From Sphingobacterium yanglingense (GTDB lineage Bacteria > Bacteroidota > Bacteroidia > Sphingobacteriales > Sphingobacteriaceae), in contig NZ_SNYV01000016.1 in assembly GCF_004363245.1 (NCBI RefSeq), positions 310,001-374,000 of the forward strand: a DNA stretch of 64,000 nt, given 5' to 3'. A model generated the notes under the pieces. It was not told where the DNA came from. It saw only the letters and a program-made list of their open reading frames with translations, and made no database searches. The translations under genes were made by a program, and so were the position numbers. This document shows positions 34,867-42,939 of this stretch, piece after piece (the stretch's first letter is position 1; every line of letters begins with the position of its first letter).

Positions 34867-37086
34867 TTAGATCTTGTGCGTCGCTTCCCGAATTCGGTTT
34901 TTCGTCTTCAATGCTTCATCCTTTACCGCTTGTGGAGCATCAGAAAGCAGTACTTCATCACAACCTTTGATGATATTAGCCCTTTGATAAGACAAAGTAA
35001 ACCAGCCCAATGCCTCCAACGCTGCTACACGAATGCTTTCGGGTGTTTTTTCATCCTTTATCAATGTGATTACCTGAGGTACTGCCGCATGGTGCCGGTA
35101 TAAACGCAACGTTGTAACCTCTCCCAGTTTTTCTTTCTCAGAAAGCGATTCATTTTGGAGAGATTTTATCAAATCATCGCGTTTTTTTCCATAGTAATCC
35201 AAGTCTTTATCCAGTTTATCTGCCAGAGCAGCTCCATTATGAACCGCTTTGTTCTCCCGGATTAGGGTATTCACTTCTTGTTTCGCTAATACTGGGTCCA
35301 TAAACTGCAATGCCCATCTCACTCTATAAGCAACCCGCTCAGAATGCGGATCTGAAACATAGAATTGGATCAGATCTTTAACAAATTCATTTGATCCAAA
35401 ATCCGTTAGATCATATATTGCCCGACGACGGATATACTCATAAGGATCATTTTTTGCAGCGTGTAAGACTTCAATATATTCCTTATTCTCAAATTGACGT
35501 AACAGCTGGAATGCCTCCATACGTGTGGTCTCGAACGGAGAACTGAAATAAATATCTCTTAATAGTGGTGCACTTTCCTTCTCCGGCATTAAGGCTACCA
35601 ATTTGACTAAAGCTAAGCTCTGTACATCAGCATCATTTTCCTTCAATGCATTCTTCCAATACGTGACATCTTTATTGAGCATCACCGCCTCGTTGAGCGC
35701 ATAGCTATCTTTAGCATCAAAGTGGAAGGTGGGATCTCCAAGTACATGCGTCTCTAGATAAGCAATATGCTTAAGCCAGTTGCCAACACGATACCCCTTA
35801 TTCAACAAGCCCATCATTTCTGCAGGCCATAAATCTTGTAAGACACCAACAGAATTCGCAACAGCTGCTACGTTTTCATTATTAGAGAAAGGATAATATC
35901 CAGCAATATAATTATCTAAATGAAAAGAACCTGTCAAACAAGAATTCAAATAGACAAGCTTTGCTTGAATACCCGCGTTGCGGACATCCTCAATCTGCAC
36001 ATCCAGATTTGCGTTGAAAATAGAATCCTCTTCTGCTACTTTGGCATCAAATATATTCTCAAACCATTTATCTGATACCCCCAAAGAGGTCTTAAATCCT
36101 TCTTTTGTTTTCTCTACGTCTCTTCCATCGTCTTTGGCATCACGCATTTTGGACCGTAGATAACGGGCCACATTCTCCATCGAAGGCTGTGGATTGGACA
36201 CAAGCGGATAGCCGTTAATCAACTGCAATGTAGGTGTACCATGCCCAGTCATATAGGCAAAATCCACCCCATCCCTTTTCAGTTCAGACAATAGATTAAA
36301 TTTCATGAAATCAGCATTTCTAAAATTGAGAAACTTGATAGACCCTCCTGGTCTAAAAAGATGTGGCAATTGTGATTTCAGCGCTAGGGCTTCGCCTGAG
36401 ACGGCATTGACCGAATTCGAATTATAGCCATGTCCATAAGAAACCAACATATCATTCAATGGATAACTTTTTGAACGTAACGTGATCAGTTTATTCAAGT
36501 AGGCTTTAATCTTAGGAACCATCTGCTCACCAGCCGCTACCGGAGGTTTGATACGAGCCGAATAGATATCCATATCGATGTATTGTTTTGAATCTGGTCG
36601 TAAACTATAATAGAAGTAGTGTTCCTTACCTTTTGCGGTATCCTGTTTCAAGAAATCGAACTTAAGGTCAAAATCGTCATAATACCTATCGGAAGGCACT
36701 GAAGATTTGTCCCATCGTATTTTTTGATTCATTTTAAATGCTGAAGTCAAGAACTGGGCGTCACGAATCATAGGCACCGGAATATGACCAACCAACACAA
36801 CTCCTTCTAAGGGGGCACCTTTATCCTGATGTAGTTTTTGCAATATCTGACGAATCTTCTCTGGCGACTGCCAATCATCATAGATGATATAAGTCCCCAG
36901 TCCATCTTTTTCCACAACCTGCTTATAGGCACGAATTTCGGAACCTACCGCTTGGTAAGTCGCTTTATCAACGACAATTGCGAAAGAAGTTTTTGATTTA
37001 ACATTCGGCTTCTCTATCTCCTGCGCATTAGCCATCAAGCTTCCTGACAACAATAGCGCTCCTACAACCCTTTTTATATTATACAT
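34867..37086 (-). CDS. Secreted C25 (gingipain)-like cysteine peptidase with HEAT-like repeats, catalytic pair intact
   Basis: 739 residues with a signal peptide ending MANAQ. Residues ~30-415 form a caspase-like/C25-type domain: LVGHIPVPMI, VPSDRYYDDF, IYSARIKPP, then FAYMTGHGTP with His282 and VYLNSCLTGSF with Cys383, the spacing and order of the gingipain dyad. HEAT-like repeats fill ~450-735. I chose the ATG at 37086: a canonical promoter (37095-37125) excludes the earlier TTG. It lies 134 bases beyond the TonB receptor/DUF4876/DUF6850 set on the same strand. Peptidase activity is inferred from the dyad; substrate unknown. Confidence 0.8.
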   Translation of the reverse strand: MYNIKRVVGALLLSGSLMANAQEIEKPNVKSKTSFAIVVDKATYQAVGSEIRAYKQVVEKDGLGTYIIYDDWQSPEKIRQILQKLHQDKGAPLEGVVLVGHIPVPMIRDAQFLTSAFKMNQKIRWDKSSVPSDRYYDDFDLKFDFLKQDTAKGKEHYFYYSLRPDSKQYIDMDIYSARIKPPVAAGEQMVPKIKAYLNKLITLRSKSYPLNDMLVSYGHGYNSNSVNAVSGEALALKSQLPHLFRPGGSIKFLNFRNADFMKFNLLSELKRDGVDFAYMTGHGTPTLQLINGYPLVSNPQPSMENVARYLRSKMRDAKDDGRDVEKTKEGFKTSLGVSDKWFENIFDAKVAEEDSIFNANLDVQIEDVRNAGIQAKLVYLNSCLTGSFHLDNYIAGYYPFSNNENVAAVANSVGVLQDLWPAEMMGLLNKGYRVGNWLKHIAYLETHVLGDPTFHFDAKDSYALNEAVMLNKDVTYWKNALKENDADVQSLALVKLVALMPEKESAPLLRDIYFSSPFETTRMEAFQLLRQFENKEYIEVLHAAKNDPYEYIRRRAIYDLTDFGSNEFVKDLIQFYVSDPHSERVAYRVRWALQFMDPVLAKQEVNTLIRENKAVHNGAALADKLDKDLDYYGKKRDDLIKSLQNESLSEKEKLGEVTTLRLYRHHAAVPQVITLIKDEKTPESIRVAALEALGWFTLSYQRANIIKGCDEVLLSDAPQAVKDEALKTKNRIREATHKI

Positions 37087-37094
37087 ATCGAATT

Positions 37095-37125
37095 CAAACC
37101 TACATAAATTCGCCTTTACAGGCAA
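37095..37125 (-). promoter_or_regulatory. Canonical promoter of the C25-like peptidase gene
   Basis: Minus-strand TTG (37123-37125), a 20-base spacer, then TAGGTTTG (37095-37102). It ends eight bases before the ATG, so the transcript has almost no leader. A GCCT-N4-AGGC inverted repeat (37112-37123) lies in the spacer. Confidence 0.65.
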
Positions 37126-37220
37126 TATAATTGTGCCGTAATATACAAGCGAATTTTGTAGCTCTCCTCATCCATTTAGATTCTTCTATAGAGGAAATTT
37201 AAAAAAATAAACAATGACAC

Positions 37221-38777
37221 CTAAAATGTCAACAATCCTACTGCAACCTGCCAATTCAAACGGTATTGTGACTTGGTAAAGTATTCATTACTCACTGTCG
37301 GTTTGATATAGTTTTCCGACAGTTTTACATACAATTGTGTATTATTTTTAGATGGTTTAAACGTATACTGTACACTCGCCCCAACATTGAAATAGTCCGC
37401 AACCAAAAAAGCATTCGTAGGGTACAGGATATCCTTAGCTACGAAATTTGTGGAATAGCTCTTTTCATCATACCTAAATTCGGAATCGATATGATGACTA
37501 TATCCTGGGCTCAACTCTACAGCAAAAACAGAAGCGTCACGAAATTGGAAATACTTCTTGAATCTCAGGTCATAGCCCATACGATCAACAGTTTGCTGGC
37601 TCTGGTTGGTGGCATACTTATTATCCCAGCCTGCATACTGTACATTCAGTCCTAAATCCCAATTTATTGCTTCTCCTTTCCACTTGGTGAACGCATACGA
37701 AAGGTTACTATTGGTCACTAGGTTTGTGTTAAACACCGCTGAAAACAACGTAACGAACTGTCTCGTATCAACATCTTGATACTGGTGGTACTCTGTATTA
37801 TCGACGTTTTTCTGGTTCCAGGAGAACCCAAGCCTGTGCATAGAAAGATCATGGTTATACACCGCTTCAACATTTGCCCCATATTCCCAATATTCATGCT
37901 TACCTGCTTCTTGAGGATTGGTGTTCCCATCTTTAGCGCGCTCGGCATTATGATTCACAAGACCTTCTCCAAAGAAGCGAAAGGATTCACCTTTAAAAAC
38001 ATATTGTAAAGCTCCACCAAACTTATTCCCATTATATCTTCTCGAAATCTCGCTAGTACCGATAAAAGTTGGGCTACTCCCTACATATTCACCAACCCCG
38101 ATAAGTTTATACATATTATGTACGGTAGTCTTATTCACATTAGACACACTTAAATCTTCAACAAAGTATTCGTAACGTCCATTAAGCGCTATCGCATTTT
38201 GTTCATTCAGAAAATAGGTTACCGCAGGGGTCAAAGCCAGATTATTACTGGTACTCAACGGCCTAGGATCACGTTGTCGAGCTCCGGTAGACACTTTATA
38301 ATCAAACCCCAGTCCAAAGGCAATCCGTTCGTTCAGGATCGGAGAAGCAATCTTCGTTTCGAGCGCATAATTCTGCTTATTCCAATCTCCACCCAGCGAG
38401 TCAACAACGATATAAGGATTCAACCGTAAGGGGTCCAACTGTGTGGTATTACTTACTTTTTTATCCTTACCAAAGTCCAATCCAAACCGACCATATAGTT
38501 TCCAATTTTTTAGCTCCTGAAAACGCTCCGTTTCGAAACCACCAAAATGACTTTCCGAAGCCAGCAAAGGGTGTTTAAAGTCACCACTTTTCTGATTATA
38601 GAATACACTGGTATTTCCTAAATTCCGAAAATCATTGGTATTCAATAACGAAGCATTCGTACTTTTCAGACCAACTTCCTGTATTTTAAATTTCTCCAAT
38701 TCAAAAGCTGTAGTCTGTGCACGCACCGCTCCAACACTACCCGCTATCAGAATACTTATTATTAATTTCTTGCTCAT
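37221..38777 (-). CDS. DUF6850 family outer membrane protein
   Basis: About 518 residues with a signal peptide (MSKKLIISIL to VRAQ). The mature part alternates hydrophobic and polar residues with many aromatic residues, as in a beta barrel; it fits the DUF6850 family always found next to a TonB receptor and a DUF4876 lipoprotein. I chose the ATG at 38777, two bases after the upstream stop codon; another ATG at 38789 would overlap. Last gene of the three-gene set. Function unknown; a role in uptake is inferred from context. Confidence 0.8.
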   Translation of the reverse strand: MSKKLIISILIAGSVGAVRAQTTAFELEKFKIQEVGLKSTNASLLNTNDFRNLGNTSVFYNQKSGDFKHPLLASESHFGGFETERFQELKNWKLYGRFGLDFGKDKKVSNTTQLDPLRLNPYIVVDSLGGDWNKQNYALETKIASPILNERIAFGLGFDYKVSTGARQRDPRPLSTSNNLALTPAVTYFLNEQNAIALNGRYEYFVEDLSVSNVNKTTVHNMYKLIGVGEYVGSSPTFIGTSEISRRYNGNKFGGALQYVFKGESFRFFGEGLVNHNAERAKDGNTNPQEAGKHEYWEYGANVEAVYNHDLSMHRLGFSWNQKNVDNTEYHQYQDVDTRQFVTLFSAVFNTNLVTNSNLSYAFTKWKGEAINWDLGLNVQYAGWDNKYATNQSQQTVDRMGYDLRFKKYFQFRDASVFAVELSPGYSHHIDSEFRYDEKSYSTNFVAKDILYPTNAFLVADYFNVGASVQYTFKPSKNNTQLYVKLSENYIKPTVSNEYFTKSQYRLNWQVAVGLLTF

Positions 38778-38779
38778 TG

Positions 38780-39982
38780 TTAATTCCATTTACGAGGTGA
38801 GGGGGTTAGATTAACTTCAAAATCTGCAGATGAGTTATTCGTATCGACAAAGATAGTACGTCCATTGATTACCGTTTTGACTTTGCGTCGTACTGATCGA
38901 CCTTTTAGAGGCACCTCAGCAGTAGTCATACTTGCATCTACAGATACAGGCAAACGTTTATTACTTAACAATATCGCAGTATTCGCTGTCGCGTCCACAC
39001 CGTCGATAATATCACTAACAGGGATACCTATGTATTGTGTTGTTCCAGCAGTTTTAGCATCTGGTTCAAATCGGATAGGCAGTTTATCGAAGTCCTTGGT
39101 ATTGAAAATCACCATACCCGCACCATTGATACCTATATTCCAATCAAATCCAGCTGTACTACCTGCAAACGCATGTACCATGTTAGGAACCTCTGGATAA
39201 TCTATATCTCGGCCTGTAGGATAATTCCAAAAAACTTCAAAATCGGCATCCCCTAGATCAACAGGAGAGTTTTTATTGCCATTCGGATCGGATTTATGAT
39301 TAAATCCACTAATAGCAATTACCAAAGATTTTCCCGGTTCAAGAAATCTCGGCTGACCTGTTGAAGGAACCATAAAGACCTGATTCAAGTACACCTCCTC
39401 AGGATAGGGTGTTAAAAAGTTATAAGGTGCAGATGCAGATGTATTATTAGTGGCTCCAGAACGTGTAGAACCGATATACAGGCTGTCTATTCGAATAGGT
39501 TCGTTCGAATTATTATAAATCTCTGTAAAGCCATCATAAAGATAGGAGGTAACCGCACTATAGTAAAATTCTCTAATGACCAGTCCTCCTGCTCTACTAC
39601 TTTTCAGTTTAAGGGAGACTGTTTTCTCCTCATTCACGATAACGGGCGAAAGATTTCCATTGACAAACATCTCTACCTCGCTCCCTAACAATTCGGAGGT
39701 CTCCTCTGGGCTGTAAGCTTTCGATGCAGTCACGGTATAGGTTCCAGGAATCACCGTGTTAACCACCTGCCCCTGATCGTCGGTCTTTGTTTTAATCAAT
39801 TCGCCTGTAATATTGTTACGTAGCGTGACCTCTACATCCTTGGGTACACTCCCTTTAATAAATGCATCAGGAAACTCTAACTGCAATGTAAGCTGCACAG
39901 CGGTAACTGGTTCGAAATCCTTTCGACAGCTGCCCAACGTGAATACGACAGCAGATAGGACAAATAAATATATATACTTCAT
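38780..39982 (-). CDS. DUF4876 lipoprotein of the receptor locus
   Basis: 400 residues with a lipoprotein signal (MKYIYLFVL to LGSC, then RKDFEP). Residues ~30-130 look like an immunoglobulin/carboxypeptidase-regulatory fold (VEVTLRNNITGELIKTKTDDQG), followed by the DUF4876 region with FYYSAVTSYLYDGFTEIYNNS, as in lamin-tail-like beta sandwiches. Probably a surface lipoprotein that helps the receptor capture its ligand. I chose the ATG at 39982 over a TTG at 39991. Twelve bases separate it from the receptor gene upstream. Confidence 0.82.
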   Translation of the reverse strand: MKYIYLFVLSAVVFTLGSCRKDFEPVTAVQLTLQLEFPDAFIKGSVPKDVEVTLRNNITGELIKTKTDDQGQVVNTVIPGTYTVTASKAYSPEETSELLGSEVEMFVNGNLSPVIVNEEKTVSLKLKSSRAGGLVIREFYYSAVTSYLYDGFTEIYNNSNEPIRIDSLYIGSTRSGATNNTSASAPYNFLTPYPEEVYLNQVFMVPSTGQPRFLEPGKSLVIAISGFNHKSDPNGNKNSPVDLGDADFEVFWNYPTGRDIDYPEVPNMVHAFAGSTAGFDWNIGINGAGMVIFNTKDFDKLPIRFEPDAKTAGTTQYIGIPVSDIIDGVDATANTAILLSNKRLPVSVDASMTTAEVPLKGRSVRRKVKTVINGRTIFVDTNNSSADFEVNLTPSPRKWN

Positions 39983-39994
39983 GATCCGCAAAAC

Positions 39995-42739
39995 TTAAAA
40001 TTTGATACTCAATTCGCTACCAAAGAACACAGGGATGTTCCGTTTTTCCAATTGATCTGGATAGCGTTTACTGCGTTGATAAGGTCTGTTATTCGTAATA
40101 TTATTCACGTAGAATGAAAAACCATAGTTCTTTCCAAACTCTTTGGTCACCTTCGTATTAAATAACCACAATGGCTTCCAAGATTCGGTTCTATAATAAG
40201 ACTCTGCAACAGGCAAGAATAAACCCGAAGTTTCAGAAATAGCAGCAATTTCCTGTTCAGACAACATGCGCGTCTCTCCAGCACCGCCTTCAACAATATC
40301 CATCACGGCATAAGGTCTAGACGTATAATTCAAATTCTTGTCCTTATCTGTCCAGATTGTCTGAGCCGTCAAGGTGATGAGGAGACGGATTTCAGGTATT
40401 TGATGGATAGCCCGCAAAGTCGTCAAGAACCGTGTATATTCCTTTCCTCTCCCTTCATATACCCCCAGTTTGTTGTAGGGTTGGTTAGGGACACGCCGCG
40501 CGTATACAAACGGATTATTATCAAACGATTTGGTATAAGCGTATGCGCCATTCAAGGTAAATGAAGTACGTAGTGGCTTTACTTTTCCGAAGTCAAAATC
40601 AAACTCTATCCCTCTATTCACGATATTGACATTATTACGTGGCACATTATAGTCTGTTACATACAGAGAGTCTTTGACCACATCACTCAGCTCTGGTCGT
40701 TGTCCAGGTTGCTGAGATTCTACAGTATAGATTGGGACATTGGTAAAATTATAATATTGATACATATCCAATCCATTGGCAATGCGCTCATCATAAGCTG
40801 TAATGGAGAATTTTTTATAGTCTACACCAACCTCTATTTTCTTGGACTTAGCCATCTCCAGTTTCTGGTTTTGTGCATCAAATACCCGTGTGGTTACCAA
40901 AGCAAGCCTTTCTGCCGGATCTTGTTTATAATGACTCAAACTGAATACATCCAGATACACAGGATCGGGATACATATATATCAGTGATGGCGCCTTAGCA
41001 CTCCAACCGTACCCACCATGGATAGAAAAATCTTTAAATAGTTCATAGGACGCATTGATACGAGGAGAAAAAGCACTCTTGGCATCATCTCTGAAAGGCT
41101 GTATCCAATCGTAACGTAAACCGGCAACAATATCTAATGGTTTTCCAAATACATCCACTGCCAATTTATCTTCTGCATAAAAGGCAATTTGATTCAGCGC
41201 GGGAATATCCTCAAATCGACGGGGTCTGAATCCTAATCCCGAACTATTCTTAGGAGGCATATCTCCTCCGAAATATTTGCCCTGACCAAAATTCTTGTCC
41301 AGAGTATAGGTTCCCCCTACGGTGATCGCGTGACGTGCTGCGCCTGTAGAGAAATAAAAATTATCGGACAATCGTGCCTGTAGGTTCAAGGGCTTCCCTT
41401 TAATATAAATCTGTTGCAAGTAACTGGATGGTAAGAAGTCGACTTCATAAGTACCATCGACCAAAGCATTCGAAACAGCGAACAGCGAACCATTATTCAT
41501 CATCTGCTGGAAACCATTTTGAACGCCTAATTGAGCTGATAATACGTAATTTATATTCCGCGCAAAACGTTTATCCAGATTCCATCGTCCATTAGTTGAA
41601 AAACGAATATCATAGTTCTCCGACTGATTAATAACCTGATTGATTGCTTGATCGGTATCTATCTTACTATCATCGTAATATCCTCCAAAATTCAAAGTTG
41701 TATTAGTATATAGATTACGATTCGCTCCAAAAGTATTGGTATACTGCAAAGAGGTGTTAAAACGTTTATACGATTCGCTGGTCTGTATCTGATTATTAGC
41801 CGCATAGGTATAATCTAAATCAACAAACAATGCTCCTTGATCCTTACCTACAGCAAAACCTTGTCCAACCCAGCCTTGTTTTAATGTTGGGTTCAATCGG
41901 AATTTGGCCTGTAAGGGCTGTACTGCTGCCTTTGTCTTCACATCTATCACGCCCGATGTCAAATCACCATATTCGACAGAAGGAATACCACGAATGACCT
42001 CTATAGACTCCACATTGTCTGCTGTCAACTGCCGCAAATCGGTTCCTCTTCCCGAAGCATTATCAAAACTCGACAATACGCCACTCTGTGCGGTATTTAC
42101 AGCTTGCATATCCGCATTATTTGACAACTGTGCACCATTAACGATAATAGATGTACCAAGGGATGCTACGCCCCGTGATTTGCTATCATGCAGTGTACCC
42201 GTAGCGTTACTTCCTCCTTGACGGATCAGAGGTGTGTTAATATGAGAAAATGAGGGGTTATAAATTGCCTGTCCAGGTAGTAGCTGTAAGACCTCCGCAA
42301 TACTTGTCGCCTGTAGATGCTCAATAGCTTGTCTAGAGATAAAAGTAGAAGTCGCTCCCTTTACCTTTGAACGTTGTCCAATTACCTGAACATCGTCAAT
42401 AGCAATAGCGTTTTCTTCCAGTTCAATTTTTATCTCTTGACCCGGAGTGGCTTTTACCTGCTGTACTTTCATTCCTGCATATTGTACTATTAACGTATAA
42501 CTTCCTTGAGGTACTTTCGAAAAAACAAATTTCCCGTCTTTACCACTAGACAAAGTCAAACCCAACTCGACTAGGGTGACGGTAGCTCCTACAAGAGGTT
42601 TACCCTCAGAAACAACCAATCCGTTTATATCTACTAAAGATTGCTGCTGAAAAAAATATGCTGTACTAGTTGAGGCTAGCAGATGGCCCGTTAATAATGT
42701 GGTGCTCCATAGTGCAACCGAGAGAAATACTTTCTTCAT
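39995..42739 (-). CDS. TonB-dependent outer membrane receptor of the DUF4876 locus
   Basis: 914 residues: signal peptide (MKKVFLSVALW to LLAST), carboxypeptidase-regulatory-like domain (about 35-120), plug with DDVQVIGQRSK and ESIEVIRGIPSVEYGDLTSGVIDVKTK, and a long barrel ending in a typical aromatic strand (ELSIKF). I chose the ATG at 42739 because a TTG at 42760 overlaps the -7 box. An iron-type inverted repeat (42771-42787) lies just upstream. First gene of a set with DUF4876 and DUF6850 genes. Ligand unknown; iron or haem suggested by the operator. Confidence 0.9.
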   Translation of the reverse strand: MKKVFLSVALWSTTLLTGHLLASTSTAYFFQQQSLVDINGLVVSEGKPLVGATVTLVELGLTLSSGKDGKFVFSKVPQGSYTLIVQYAGMKVQQVKATPGQEIKIELEENAIAIDDVQVIGQRSKVKGATSTFISRQAIEHLQATSIAEVLQLLPGQAIYNPSFSHINTPLIRQGGSNATGTLHDSKSRGVASLGTSIIVNGAQLSNNADMQAVNTAQSGVLSSFDNASGRGTDLRQLTADNVESIEVIRGIPSVEYGDLTSGVIDVKTKAAVQPLQAKFRLNPTLKQGWVGQGFAVGKDQGALFVDLDYTYAANNQIQTSESYKRFNTSLQYTNTFGANRNLYTNTTLNFGGYYDDSKIDTDQAINQVINQSENYDIRFSTNGRWNLDKRFARNINYVLSAQLGVQNGFQQMMNNGSLFAVSNALVDGTYEVDFLPSSYLQQIYIKGKPLNLQARLSDNFYFSTGAARHAITVGGTYTLDKNFGQGKYFGGDMPPKNSSGLGFRPRRFEDIPALNQIAFYAEDKLAVDVFGKPLDIVAGLRYDWIQPFRDDAKSAFSPRINASYELFKDFSIHGGYGWSAKAPSLIYMYPDPVYLDVFSLSHYKQDPAERLALVTTRVFDAQNQKLEMAKSKKIEVGVDYKKFSITAYDERIANGLDMYQYYNFTNVPIYTVESQQPGQRPELSDVVKDSLYVTDYNVPRNNVNIVNRGIEFDFDFGKVKPLRTSFTLNGAYAYTKSFDNNPFVYARRVPNQPYNKLGVYEGRGKEYTRFLTTLRAIHQIPEIRLLITLTAQTIWTDKDKNLNYTSRPYAVMDIVEGGAGETRMLSEQEIAAISETSGLFLPVAESYYRTESWKPLWLFNTKVTKEFGKNYGFSFYVNNITNNRPYQRSKRYPDQLEKRNIPVFFGSELSIKF

Positions 42740-42757
42740 AATGTGTGGAAAATCATG

Positions 42758-42787
42758 CAAATATACATTATTTAGAATTAAACTAAA
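42758..42787 (-). promoter_or_regulatory. Promoter and candidate iron operator of the DUF4876-locus receptor
   Basis: The minus-strand -7 box TATATTTG is at 42758-42765. TTTAGA-ATTAA-ACTAAA (42771-42787; 5 of 6 arm positions match) lies where the spacer to the -33 element would be, as at the PepSY gene. Confidence 0.55.
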
Positions 42788-42925
42788 TTATATCGTAAAG
42801 AAAATTGCAATTTTATTCAACAAAAAACACCAAACAGGCACAAATACGCTTAATAGCTAAAAGTATCTCTCCATTTCTGAAATAAAAATAGCGAGAGCGC
42901 CTACCCGCAACTTCTCAGAAATGCT

Positions 42926-42933
42926 TAACTTTG
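42926..42933 (+). promoter_or_regulatory. Candidate -7 box for uvrA
   Basis: TAACTTTG ends six bases before the uvrA ATG, which predicts a leader of a few bases at most. Confidence 0.45.
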
Positions 42934-42939
42934 TAAGTT

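Noticed and set aside
40000-42739. Receptor barrel suspected of a frameshift because of its length
   Set aside because: Signal, plug and terminal aromatic strand are all in one frame, and the length is normal for receptors with an N-terminal regulatory-like domain.
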